Positions 21,937 to 30,250 of a stretch of 43,110 nucleotides of DNA are shown here, piece by piece. Source of the DNA: Nonomuraea antri (GTDB lineage: Bacteria > Actinomycetota > Actinomycetes > Streptosporangiales > Streptosporangiaceae). The first letter of the stretch is position 1. Every line of letters begins with the position of its first letter. The DNA is taken from contig NZ_JABCPZ010000077.1 of assembly GCF_013283785.1 (NCBI RefSeq), forward strand, positions 1 to 43,110, written 5' to 3'. A program made the position numbers and the translations under genes. The notes under the pieces are model-generated. The model was not told the origin of the DNA. It worked only from the letters and a program-made list of their open reading frames with translations, and did not search any database.

Positions 21937-23532
21937 GTGCGGCAGGTGAGCAACTGGGGGTTGTTATCACAACGGCTGGTCCCGCCCATGCGCGAAAGCG
22001 CCAGGGCCGGCTGGGTCTGGCCGCTGCTGATCGCGCTCTTCGGCGGTCTCCTGCGTTTCATCAGGCTCGGCGAGCCCAAGGCCGTGGTGTTCGACGAGAC
22101 GTACTACGCCAAGGACGCCTACTCCCTCATCACCCGCGGCGTGGAACGCGCCATGCTCGGCGATTCGGAGAACCCGATCGCCGACACCCGTCTGCTCAGC
22201 GGCGATCTCGACATCTTCAAGCAGTGCTCGCGACTCGACGAGTGCGCGTTGTTCGTGGCGCATCCGCCGCTGGGCAAGTGGATGATCGGCGCCGGCGAGG
22301 CGATCTTCGGCATGACCCCGTTCGGCTGGCGCTTCGCCGCGGCCGTGGTGGGCACGCTGTCGATCCTCATTCTGGCCCGCGTGGCCAGGCGCATGACCAG
22401 GTCCACGCTGCTGGGCTGCCTGGCCGGGCTGCTGCTGGCGCTCGACGGCCTGCACCTGGTGCTCTCGCGCACCGCGCTGCTCGACGTCTTCCTGATGTTC
22501 TGGGTGCTGGCCGGCTTCGCCTGCCTGGTGGCCGACCGCGACCACGCGCGCTCCCGGCTGGCCGCGCGGTACGTGAGCGCGCCCGTTTTGCCCATGGGCC
22601 CACGGCTGGGGCCCCGGCCGTGGCGGATCGCGGCGGGCGTGTGCCTGGGCGCGGCCTGCGCGGTGAAATGGTCGGGGCTGCCCTTCCTGGTGGCGTTCGC
22701 GGTGCTGAGCGTGGCATGGGACCTGGGCGCCAGGCGGGCCGCCGGCCTGCGTGAGCCGCGCCGTGGCGCACTCGCCCACGACCTGCCCGGCGCCTTCGGC
22801 GCGCTGGCGCTGGTGCCGGCGGCGACGTTCATGGCCACCTGGGCGGGCTGGTTCGCGAGCGCCGGCGGGTGGGGGCGCAACTGGGAGCGCGCCACGTCGT
22901 CAGGGCCCGGCTACTTCGTGTTCGACTCGCTGCGGTCGTGGGTGAGCTACCAGTTCGAGGTGTTCCGCTTCCACGCCGGGCTGCACGAATACCACCCGTA
23001 CATGTCGGAGCCGTGGGAGTGGCCGCTGCTGCTGCGGCCGGTCTCCTTCCACTACCCGCCGAACCTGCCGGCGTCGGCGTGCGGCGCGGACAAATGCTCA
23101 CAGGCCGTGCTCGGCGTGGGCACCCCCGCGCTCTGGTACGGCGCCGTGCTCGCGCTGCTCGGCCTCATCGCCTGGTACGTGGCCCGCCGCGACTGGCGGG
23201 CCGGGGCGGTGCTGCTGACCTGCGCGGCCGGCTGGCTGCCCTGGTTCTACTACGCGCTCACCCAGAACCGGACCATGTACCTGTTCTACATGATCCCGCT
23301 GGTGCCGTTCCTGGTGCTGGCCGTCGTGCTCATGGCCGGGCTGGCGCTGGGCCGGCAGGACGCCCCGCCGGTCCGGCGCGCGGCCGGCGCCGCCACCGTG
23401 GGGGCGTTCGCCCTGGTCGTGCTGATCAACTTCGGCTGGCTCTACCCGGTGCTGACGGCCGAGACGCTCACCCAGCAACAGTGGTGGGCTCGGATGCTGA
23501 TGTCTTCTTGGGTGACACCCGCGCCCAAGTGA
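21937..23532 (+). CDS. Dolichyl-phosphate-mannose-type protein O-mannosyltransferase (GT39), copy 2
   Basis: 531-residue paralogue of the gene at 19378-21009, with the same catalytic VFDETYYAKDAYSLI, HPPLGKWMIGAGEAIFGM and QNRTMYLFYMIPLVPF blocks and the same helix pattern. It differs in the first loop (insertion around ENPIADTRLLSGDLDIFKQC). The start is GTG 21937 or GTG 21946, directly after rsmI, so the two are probably co-transcribed. The 3' end overlaps the convergent membrane glycosyltransferase by 65 bp. Two Pmt copies in one locus suggest different acceptor sets or hetero-oligomers. Confidence 0.92.
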   Translation: MRQVSNWGLLSQRLVPPMRESARAGWVWPLLIALFGGLLRFIRLGEPKAVVFDETYYAKDAYSLITRGVERAMLGDSENPIADTRLLSGDLDIFKQCSRLDECALFVAHPPLGKWMIGAGEAIFGMTPFGWRFAAAVVGTLSILILARVARRMTRSTLLGCLAGLLLALDGLHLVLSRTALLDVFLMFWVLAGFACLVADRDHARSRLAARYVSAPVLPMGPRLGPRPWRIAAGVCLGAACAVKWSGLPFLVAFAVLSVAWDLGARRAAGLREPRRGALAHDLPGAFGALALVPAATFMATWAGWFASAGGWGRNWERATSSGPGYFVFDSLRSWVSYQFEVFRFHAGLHEYHPYMSEPWEWPLLLRPVSFHYPPNLPASACGADKCSQAVLGVGTPALWYGAVLALLGLIAWYVARRDWRAGAVLLTCAAGWLPWFYYALTQNRTMYLFYMIPLVPFLVLAVVLMAGLALGRQDAPPVRRAAGAATVGAFALVVLINFGWLYPVLTAETLTQQQWWARMLMSSWVTPAPK

Positions 23533-25012
23533 CGTCCCGCTTGAGCGTGATCGCCGCCGCCACGCAGGCCAGCGGGACGGCCGGCAGCACGTAGCGGTAG
23601 TCGAACTCGGCCGTCGCCGCCGGCGCCAGCAGCAGCCCGACCGCGCCCAGCCAGGGCAGCAGCGCCGGGCCGCCGAACTCCCGCCAGCGCCGTACGACGC
23701 CGTACAGGCCGATCAGCATGATCACGCCGAGCAGGATGCCGCGCAGGAAGAAGATGTCCTGGTAGACGCTCATGATGCTGGCCCAGGGCTCGACGATGCG
23801 TGTCTCCGGCGGGCCCTGCTCGTAGGCGAAGGCGTCGGTGTCGGTGCGGCCGCCGCCGAACGCCGGCCACTTGGGCAGGCGCTTGTTCTGGCCGGCGTCG
23901 TCGACGTCGTAGTACGGCTTGAACTCGTACATCAGGAACGTCGGCTCGTCGGGGAAGCGCGGCCGGCCCCAGTGGAAGGCGCGGAAGAAGTCGCGTACGA
24001 CGACGCCCAGGTAGTCGCCGGGCTGCGAGGTGATCGCCCGCATGGCGAACGCGCTGGCCGCCTCGTTGGTGATCTCGTCGAACTTCTTGCCGGTGCCCCA
24101 GCGGTGCAGCACCTCGCCGGTGCCCTCGCCGCCGCCGCCCTGGCCCCACAGGTACCACTGCGCGAACGCCTTGCGCTCGTGCACCGGCTCCTTGATGCAC
24201 AGCAGCGCCAGCTCGACGTCCTTGTACGGGTCGATCTTCATCTTGGCGCAGTCGGCGAAGATCGCGGTGCGCATGTACAGGATGAGGCCGTCGCTGTTGG
24301 TCATCGCGAATTTGCCGAAGTTCGTGGAGAACCATCCCATGTAGGCGCTCACCGGGATCGCGCACGTGACGACCATGGCCACGATCGGCCGCCAGCCGGT
24401 GCGCTTGATCACCAGGTAGACCACGACCAGCATGAGGATCGGCAGCCCGATCGACCGGGTCAGCCAGGTCAGCGCCAGCAGGAAGCCGACCACCGCGCCG
24501 ACTTTCCACGACATTTCCTGTTTCCACAGCACCAGCGTGATGACGCCCACCACGAGCAGGGTGAACATGGTGTCCGACATGACCAGCTGTTCGAGCTGAA
24601 TCTGGTAAGCGTCGAACAACACCGGCGCCGCCGCCAGTGTCGCGCCCCACTTCGGCAGCGCGAACTTTTTACGCAGCAGTGCGTAGATGAGCGCGGCCGT
24701 GGCCAGGCCCATCAGGTGCTGGGTCAGGACCACCAGGGTGAAGCTGTGGAACGGCTTGAGCAGCAGCAGCCAGAACCCGTAGCCGTCGGGCCTGATCGGG
24801 TGCGGCCTGGGGTGCAACGCCACCGAGACGTACTCGTAGGAGTCGTTGAACCACATCGCCGGGCCGTAGCCGAGCATGGCGAAGAGCCGCAGCACCGCGC
24901 CTGCCGCGAACGCCGCGGCGAACACCCGATGACGGCTGAGGAAAGCCCGTGCGCGGGCCATTCGACCTGGGGTGGAGTGGTCCACGTGAGTAATCTCCGC
25001 GACGCTCACCAT
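23468..25012 (-). CDS. Multi-spanning GT-C-like membrane glycosyltransferase
   Basis: 514 residues with about ten to eleven hydrophobic helices and a large C-terminal external loop. The first external loop contains WFNDSYEYVSVALHPRPHP, with an acidic residue as in GT-C enzymes that use lipid-phosphate sugars (ArnT/PMT superfamily), and QLEQLVMSDTMFTLLVVGV resembles their helix 3-4 region. Donor and acceptor are unknown. ATG 25012 (MVSVAEITHVDHST) was chosen over the longer frame. It shares its upstream region with the divergent GT2 gene, which may make its donor, and its 3' end overlaps the second pmt. Confidence 0.8.
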   Translation of the reverse strand: MVSVAEITHVDHSTPGRMARARAFLSRHRVFAAAFAAGAVLRLFAMLGYGPAMWFNDSYEYVSVALHPRPHPIRPDGYGFWLLLLKPFHSFTLVVLTQHLMGLATAALIYALLRKKFALPKWGATLAAAPVLFDAYQIQLEQLVMSDTMFTLLVVGVITLVLWKQEMSWKVGAVVGFLLALTWLTRSIGLPILMLVVVYLVIKRTGWRPIVAMVVTCAIPVSAYMGWFSTNFGKFAMTNSDGLILYMRTAIFADCAKMKIDPYKDVELALLCIKEPVHERKAFAQWYLWGQGGGGEGTGEVLHRWGTGKKFDEITNEAASAFAMRAITSQPGDYLGVVVRDFFRAFHWGRPRFPDEPTFLMYEFKPYYDVDDAGQNKRLPKWPAFGGGRTDTDAFAYEQGPPETRIVEPWASIMSVYQDIFFLRGILLGVIMLIGLYGVVRRWREFGGPALLPWLGAVGLLLAPAATAEFDYRYVLPAVPLACVAAAITLKRDVTWARVSPKKTSASEPTTVAG

Positions 25013-25111
25013 GCTGTAAAGAATGCCAGTGGTTTTTCGCTCTTGACCCGACCATCCTCTCGCACAGGGCATGATGGTTCACTGGAAGAGCCTTAACTGA
25101 AGGGTTGAGAC

Positions 25112-26329
25112 GTGGAACTGACGGTGGTCATGCCCTGCCTCAACGAGGCAGAGACCGTGGAAGTCTGTGTGCGCAAAGCGCTGGCGTGCATGGAGGAGCA
25201 CGGCATCGAGGGCGAAGTCCTGATCGCCGACAACGGCAGCACGGACGGCTCTCAGCAGCTCGCCCGCGACGCCGGGGCCAGGGTCGTCCACGTCGACGAG
25301 AAGGGCTACGGCAACGCCCTCATGGGCGGCATCAGGGCCGCCCGCGGCAAGTACGTCATCATGGGCGACGCCGACGACTCCTACGACTTCACCTCGTTGC
25401 TGCCGTTCGTCGAGCAACTGCGCGACGGCGCAGACCTGGTGATGGGCAACCGCTTCAAGGGCGGCATCGCGCCCGGGGCCATGCCCCCGCTGCACAAGTA
25501 CCTGGGCAACCCGGTGTTGTCGTTCATTGGCCGGCTCTTCTTCCCTTCGGCCATCGGCGACTTCCACTGCGGTCTGCGCGGCTTCAGGCGCGACTCGATC
25601 CTGAACCTCGGCCTGCAGACCGGGGGCATGGAGTTCGCCTCCGAGATGGTCGTCCGCTCCACCCTGTCCGGCCTCGACGTGCGTGAGGTGCCCACCACGC
25701 TCTCGCCCGACGGCCGCTCCCGCCCGCCGCACCTGCGCTCCTGGCGCGACGGCTGGCGCCACCTGCGCTTCCTGCTGCTCTACAGCCCGAAGTGGCTGTT
25801 CTTCTACCCCGGCCTGCTGCTGATGATCGTCGGCCTGGTCGCGGGCACCGCGCTGACGTTCGGCCCGGTGGAGATCGGCAGGCTCGCCTTCGACGTCGAC
25901 ACCCTGGTCGGCGCGTCGGCCGCGGTGGTGATCGGCTTCCAGGCGGCCCTGTTCGCCCTGTTCACCAAGGTCTACGCGGCGGAAGAGGGCTTCCTGCCCG
26001 AGTCGCCACGCATCCGCAGGCTCATCGACCTCGTGACGCTGGAGAAGGGCCTGGTCGCCGGTGGCCTGCTGGCCCTGGCCGGTCTGGTCGGCCTGGTCAT
26101 GTCGCTGGTGCACTGGCAGGTGCGCAGCTTCGGTGAGCTCGACCCGCGCGAGTCGCTGCGCATCGTGGTGCCCGCGGCCACCGCGCTCATCATGAGCTTC
26201 CAGACCATCTTCGCCACGCTGTTCATCAGCATCCTGGGCATCAGGCGGACGAAGGAGAGCTCGATCGACGTCGCGGCCAAGGCCGCCGAGGAGGCCGCGG
26301 AGGCGGTCTCGCTCGAACGCTCCCGCTGA
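25112..26329 (+). CDS. Family 2 glycosyltransferase with C-terminal membrane helices (polyprenyl-P-sugar synthase type)
   Basis: 405 residues. The GT-A catalytic domain has VVMPCLNEAETVEVC, ADNGSTDGS, GYGNALMGGIRAARG and the DxD region MGDADDSYDF, as in dolichyl-phosphate mannose/glucose synthases. About four membrane helices follow from residue 230 (WLFFYPGLLLMIVGLVAG and later). The product would be a polyprenyl-phosphate hexose on the inner membrane face, a donor for the neighbouring GT39 and GT-C enzymes. It is divergent from the GT-C gene, and a strong terminator follows. Confidence 0.88.
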   Translation: MELTVVMPCLNEAETVEVCVRKALACMEEHGIEGEVLIADNGSTDGSQQLARDAGARVVHVDEKGYGNALMGGIRAARGKYVIMGDADDSYDFTSLLPFVEQLRDGADLVMGNRFKGGIAPGAMPPLHKYLGNPVLSFIGRLFFPSAIGDFHCGLRGFRRDSILNLGLQTGGMEFASEMVVRSTLSGLDVREVPTTLSPDGRSRPPHLRSWRDGWRHLRFLLLYSPKWLFFYPGLLLMIVGLVAGTALTFGPVEIGRLAFDVDTLVGASAAVVIGFQAALFALFTKVYAAEEGFLPESPRIRRLIDLVTLEKGLVAGGLLALAGLVGLVMSLVHWQVRSFGELDPRESLRIVVPAATALIMSFQTIFATLFISILGIRRTKESSIDVAAKAAEEAAEAVSLERSR

Positions 26330-26347
26330 GCGTCCACGCACCAAGGC

Positions 26348-26377
26348 CGGGCCCGCTTCGGGCCCGACTTTTCTTTT
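26348..26377 (+). terminator. Intrinsic terminator after the GT2 gene
   Basis: CGGGCCCG at 26348-26355 and 26359-26366 form an 8-bp stem with a CTT loop, followed by ACTTTTCTTTT. It lies 19 nt after the GT2 stop and is a textbook rho-independent terminator. Confidence 0.88.
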
Positions 26378-26406
26378 CCCCGTCCGGGAGGCGCGCGGTC
26401 TGCGCG

Positions 26407-26514
26407 GAGATCGACGGGCTGTTCGTCGGCCTGCATCGCTGGGGCCCGGGACCGACACTGGACGATCTCGTCGAGCAGTTCGAGGGGCACGGCATCGACG
26501 TGGAGCTGCGGTGA
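26407..26514 (+). pseudogene. Possible gene-end remnant
   Basis: An open frame ending in TGA reads protein-like sequence (EIDGLFVGLHRWGPGPTLDD, then LVEQFEGHGIDVELR) but has no start codon before it and follows a terminator. It may be the 3' end of a decayed gene or chance. The remaining sequence to 26621 carries the promoter region of the next operon and nothing else that I recognise. Confidence 0.3.
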
Positions 26515-26621
26515 AAGGAAGCTGAAAAAGGGAAACGGCCGTTTCCAGACAAATGGTGATCTTAACGGTTAGCCTGTCTCCGCCCTACCAGCGATCGCAT
26601 GGATGAACCCGAGGAGTTCCC

Positions 26622-27614
26622 ATGAGATACGGCACCCGCGGCACCTTGATCGGCCTGATCGCCTCACTCACCCTCACCCTCGCCCTGACGGCCTGTTCCG
26701 GCGGCGGCGGAGACCGGAACACCTCGGCCGGGGGCTCGGAGAAGACGACCATCAGCGTCGGCATGCTCCCCGTGCCCGACGCGGCCCCGCTGTACATCGC
26801 CATCAACAAGGGCTACTTCGCCGCCGAAGGTCTCACCGTGAAGCCGGAGCTCATGGCGCAGGGCACCGCCGCGGCCCTGACCAAGCAGGCCGGGGGCGGG
26901 CTGGACGTCATCCTGGGCAACTACATGTCGGTCTTCACCGCCCAGGAGAAGGGCGTCGGCACGTTCACGTTCATCGCCGACTGCTACCAGGCCGGCGCGG
27001 ACGGCTTCAACCTCATGGTGAAAAGCGATTCCCCGCTGAAATCGCCCGCGGAGCTCAAAGGCAGGACGATCGCGCTCAACTCCATCGGCAACATCGGCGA
27101 TCTGGCCGTCATCTCCACCATCAAGGGCCACGGCCTGACTCGCGACGACGTGACCTTCGTGGAGATCCCGTTCCCGGAGATGGCCAAGGCGCTGGCGGAG
27201 AAGCGCGTCGACGCGGCCTGGCTGGCCGAGCCCTTCATCACGTACGCGGAGAAGCAGAACGCCGCCAGGACGCTCGCCGACACCATGACGGGCCCGACCA
27301 AGGACTTCCCGGTGGCCGGCTGGAGTGTCACCGCCGAGTTCGCCAAGGCCAACCCGGGCACCGTGGCCGCGTTCCAGCGGGCCATCGGCAAGGCGCAGGC
27401 CGAGGCGGCCGGCGACCGCGACGAGGTCACCAAGGTCGTGCCCACCTACACCAAGATCGACGCGCAGAGCGCGGCCGCGATCTCGCTGGGCACCTTCCCC
27501 ACCGCCAAGCTGGACGGCGCCCGCCTGCAACGGGTGGCCGACCTCATGCGGGAACTCGGCTTCCTCACGGCCGGGCTCGACGCGAAGACCATGGTCGCCG
27601 GACAGACTCGGTGA
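26622..27614 (+). CDS. Lipoprotein substrate-binding protein, NitT/TauT/SsuA type
   Basis: 330 residues. Signal peptide with lipobox LTAC, lipid-modified Cys25, then a Gly/Ser linker. The periplasmic-binding fold opens with ISVGMLPVPDAAPLYIAINK and GYFAAEGLTVKPELMAQGTA, as in NMT1/ThiY and SsuA-like proteins that capture sulfonates, pyrimidines or aromatic acids. GDLAVISTIKG and WLAEPFITYA are further family blocks. It is the first gene of an operon with two permeases; its stop overlaps the next start (GTGA). Ligand not predictable. Confidence 0.88.
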   Translation: MRYGTRGTLIGLIASLTLTLALTACSGGGGDRNTSAGGSEKTTISVGMLPVPDAAPLYIAINKGYFAAEGLTVKPELMAQGTAAALTKQAGGGLDVILGNYMSVFTAQEKGVGTFTFIADCYQAGADGFNLMVKSDSPLKSPAELKGRTIALNSIGNIGDLAVISTIKGHGLTRDDVTFVEIPFPEMAKALAEKRVDAAWLAEPFITYAEKQNAARTLADTMTGPTKDFPVAGWSVTAEFAKANPGTVAAFQRAIGKAQAEAAGDRDEVTKVVPTYTKIDAQSAAAISLGTFPTAKLDGARLQRVADLMRELGFLTAGLDAKTMVAGQTR

Positions 27615-28366
27615 CCGCCGGGCGGCGGCTGCGCGGCGCCGCCGGCGTCGCGATCTTCCTGCTGCTGGCCGAACTGGCCACCCGCACCGGGCTGGTCGGA
27701 CTGCCGCCCGCCTCGCGGGTGCTCGCCGGGGTGCCCGGCGTGGTGTCCGACCCGGAGTTCCTGGCCGACGTCCTGGCGACCATGCTCGCCTGGGCGCTCG
27801 GCCTGGCGCTGGCCGTCGCGGTCGCGGTGCCCGCCGGGCTGCTGCTCGGCGTGGTCGCGCCGGTGGAGTGGGCGTTCCGCCCGGTGATCGAGTTCCTGCG
27901 GCCCATCCCTTCGGTGGCGCTGATCCCGCTGGTGCTGCTGGTCTTCGCAGACGACCTGCGCACCAAGGTGGCGATCATCGTCTACGCGTGCTCGTGGCCG
28001 CTGCTCATCAACACCATGTACGGCGTGCGCGACGTCGACCCGCTGGCCAAGGAGACGCTGCGGGCCTTCGGCTTCGGCCGGGCGGCGGTGCTGCGCCTGG
28101 TGTCGCTGCCCAGCGCGGCGCCGTTCATCGCGACCGGGGTGCGACTGTCCGCCTCGATCGCCCTGGTGCTCGCCATCAGCGCGGAACTGCTGGCCGGCGG
28201 CAGCAACGGCATCGGCGTGTACACGATCAGGACGGGCACCGCCGCCGACCACGTGACCCCGACCCTGGCCGCGGTGCTGCTGACCGGGCTGATCGGGCTG
28301 CTCGTCAACACCGTGCTCGTCCGGCTGGAGCGCAGGCTCTTCCACTGGCGCGAGGAGCCGGCATGA
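27611..28366 (+). CDS. ABC transporter permease (SsuC/TauC-like), first copy
   Basis: 251 residues with about six helices and the BPD_transp_1 signature including the EAA-type loop (KETLRAFGFGRAAVLRLVSLPSAAP) and the ATPase-contact segment following EFLRPIPSVALIPLVLLVF. GTG 27611 overlaps the stop of the binding protein by four bases, so translation is coupled. Its own stop overlaps the next start (ATGA). Confidence 0.88.
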   Translation: MTAGRRLRGAAGVAIFLLLAELATRTGLVGLPPASRVLAGVPGVVSDPEFLADVLATMLAWALGLALAVAVAVPAGLLLGVVAPVEWAFRPVIEFLRPIPSVALIPLVLLVFADDLRTKVAIIVYACSWPLLINTMYGVRDVDPLAKETLRAFGFGRAAVLRLVSLPSAAPFIATGVRLSASIALVLAISAELLAGGSNGIGVYTIRTGTAADHVTPTLAAVLLTGLIGLLVNTVLVRLERRLFHWREEPA

Positions 28367-29160
28367 GGTGGTGGCTGGGGATCGCCGTCACGCTGGCGGT
28401 GCTGATCGGCTGGCAGAGGGCCACGACCTGGATGACGGCGAACCGGGTCACCGGCTGGGCCTTCTTCCCGCCGCCGCTCGACGCCGCGCGCACGATGCGC
28501 GAGCTGTGGTTCTCCGGGCCGCCCTGGCGGCTGTTCCTCACCGACAGGGCGCTGGCGGACCTGCTGCCCAGCCTCGTCCGCCTGTTCACCGGCTGGGGCG
28601 CGGCCTGCGCCGCAGGCGTCGCGCTCGGCGTGGCGCTCGGCCGGTCGCCGGTCTTGCGCCAGTACGTCGACCCGCTGCTGCAACTCGGCCGGGCGATCCC
28701 ACCGCCGATGCTCATCTCGGTGTTCATCGCGCTGTTCCAGTTCGGGACGCAGATGCAACTGGCCACCATCGTGTTCGGGGTCGTCTGGCCCGTGCTGCTC
28801 AACTCCACCGAGGGCGCCAGGTCGGTGGACCAGCAGTTCCTCGACTCGGCGACGGTGTTCGGGCTGAGCAGGACGCAGCGGGTGACCCGCGTCATCCTGC
28901 CCGCCGCCGCCCCCAAGATCGCCGCCGGGCTGCGGCTGAGCCTGTCGCTGGCCCTGGTCCTCATGGTCATCTCGGAGATGGTCGGCAGCACCGACGGGAT
29001 CGGCCGTCACCTGCTCGTCAGCCAGCGCCGATTCGAGCTGCCCGAGATGTGGGCCGGGATCCTCCTGCTGGGCATTCTGGGCATTGTGCTGAATCTCGGC
29101 TTCCTGGCGGTCGAGCGCCGCGTGCTGGCCTGGCACCGCCGCTCCCGCCACCTGAACTGA
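28363..29160 (+). CDS. ABC transporter permease (SsuC/TauC-like), second copy
   Basis: 265 residues of the same family as the preceding gene: LQLGRAIPPPMLISVFIALF, the EAA loop DSATVFGLSRTQRVTRVILPAAAP and VISEMVGSTDGIGRHLL. The two permeases likely form a heterodimeric channel. No ATP-binding gene follows; instead an O-methyltransferase starts 33 nt downstream. The ATPase must be encoded elsewhere or shared with another importer. Confidence 0.88.
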   Translation: MRWWLGIAVTLAVLIGWQRATTWMTANRVTGWAFFPPPLDAARTMRELWFSGPPWRLFLTDRALADLLPSLVRLFTGWGAACAAGVALGVALGRSPVLRQYVDPLLQLGRAIPPPMLISVFIALFQFGTQMQLATIVFGVVWPVLLNSTEGARSVDQQFLDSATVFGLSRTQRVTRVILPAAAPKIAAGLRLSLSLALVLMVISEMVGSTDGIGRHLLVSQRRFELPEMWAGILLLGILGIVLNLGFLAVERRVLAWHRRSRHLN

Positions 29161-29193
29161 CCCCCGATCGAGCGAGGCGAAAGGAGCGTTCTC

Positions 29194-30204
29194 ATGACGG
29201 ACGACCCCTCGGCACCCGTCCTGGAGCTCATCCGCGGCGTGTGGCGCTTCAGCGCGCTGCACGTGCTGGCCAGGCTCGGCGTGGCGGAGGCGCTGCGTGG
29301 CGGCCCGCTGACCGCCACGCAGATCGCCGGCCGCTGCGACGCCCGCCCCGAACTGCTGGCCAGGGTGCTGCGCGCGGCGGCCGGGTTCGGGCTGCTGAGA
29401 TCGGTTGCGCCGGGCACGTACGAGCTGACCGAGGCCGGCGAGGTGCTGCTGCCCGACCACCCGCGCTCGCTGCACGCCGGCGTGCTCACCACGGCCGACC
29501 CGGCGCTGATGTACTCCCTGCTGACCCTGCCGGAGACCGTCGCCACCGGTCGGCGGCCCTTCGTGGCCAGGTACGGCCCGCTCTACCGGCACCTGGCCAC
29601 CGACAAGGAGCTGGGGGAGCTGTTCGACGCGTACATGGACCTCAGGTCGCGGACGTTCGCCCGGGCGCTGGCAGAGACCTACGACTTCTCCCAGGCCCGC
29701 AGCGTCGTGGACGTGGGCGGCGGCAAGGGCCACATCCTGGCCACCGTGCTCAGGACCCACCCGCACCTGAGCGGCACGGTCTTCGAGCTCGCCCACCTGG
29801 CCCCCGCCGCCCGGGCCTGCCTGGCAGAACGCGGCGTCGCCGACCGCGCCGACGTCGTCACCGGCGACTTCTTCGCGAGCGTGCCGGTCAAGGCCGATGT
29901 CTACCTGCTGTCCAACGTCCTGCACAACTGGGACGACGCCGAGGCGGCCCGCATCATCGGCAACGTGCTCACCGCCATGCCGCCCCGGGGCAGGATCTTG
30001 TTCCTGGACATGATCCTGCCCGACGACGACAGCCCGCACCTGGGGAAAGACCTGGACATGCGGATGCTGGGCGTGTTCGGCAGCGGCGGCGAACGCACCC
30101 GCGCGGAGTACACGCGGCTGCTGGAACGCGCCGGGCTCAGCGTCGCCGGGATCACCGAACTGGCCGCGTCCACGAGTCTGATCGAGGCGATGCGCGCGGA
30201 GTGA
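29194..30204 (+). CDS. SAM-dependent O-methyltransferase (Methyltransf_2 family)
   Basis: 336 residues. An N-terminal winged-helix dimerisation domain (RGVWRFSALHVLARLGVAEAL) precedes the SAM fold: motif I VVDVGGGKGHILATVL, a GDFF segment, and LLSNVLHNWDDAEA with the catalytic His of plant-type O-methyltransferases. Such enzymes methylate phenolic hydroxyls of secondary metabolites, or in some cases act as C- or N-methyltransferases. AAAGGAG lies 10 nt before ATG. It closes the importer operon, which suggests that the imported compound is its substrate, but this is inference. Confidence 0.85.
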   Translation: MTDDPSAPVLELIRGVWRFSALHVLARLGVAEALRGGPLTATQIAGRCDARPELLARVLRAAAGFGLLRSVAPGTYELTEAGEVLLPDHPRSLHAGVLTTADPALMYSLLTLPETVATGRRPFVARYGPLYRHLATDKELGELFDAYMDLRSRTFARALAETYDFSQARSVVDVGGGKGHILATVLRTHPHLSGTVFELAHLAPAARACLAERGVADRADVVTGDFFASVPVKADVYLLSNVLHNWDDAEAARIIGNVLTAMPPRGRILFLDMILPDDDSPHLGKDLDMRMLGVFGSGGERTRAEYTRLLERAGLSVAGITELAASTSLIEAMRAE

Positions 30205-30250
30205 GGTATTCGGTTCTTGGTGCGCTCGGGCGCACCGTAGGCTTGGGAGC

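Noticed and set aside
24669..25082. Longer start for the GT-C-like gene (from 25072)
   Set aside because: The extra residues are not membrane- or signal-like and run close to the divergent GT2 start; ATG 25012 is better.
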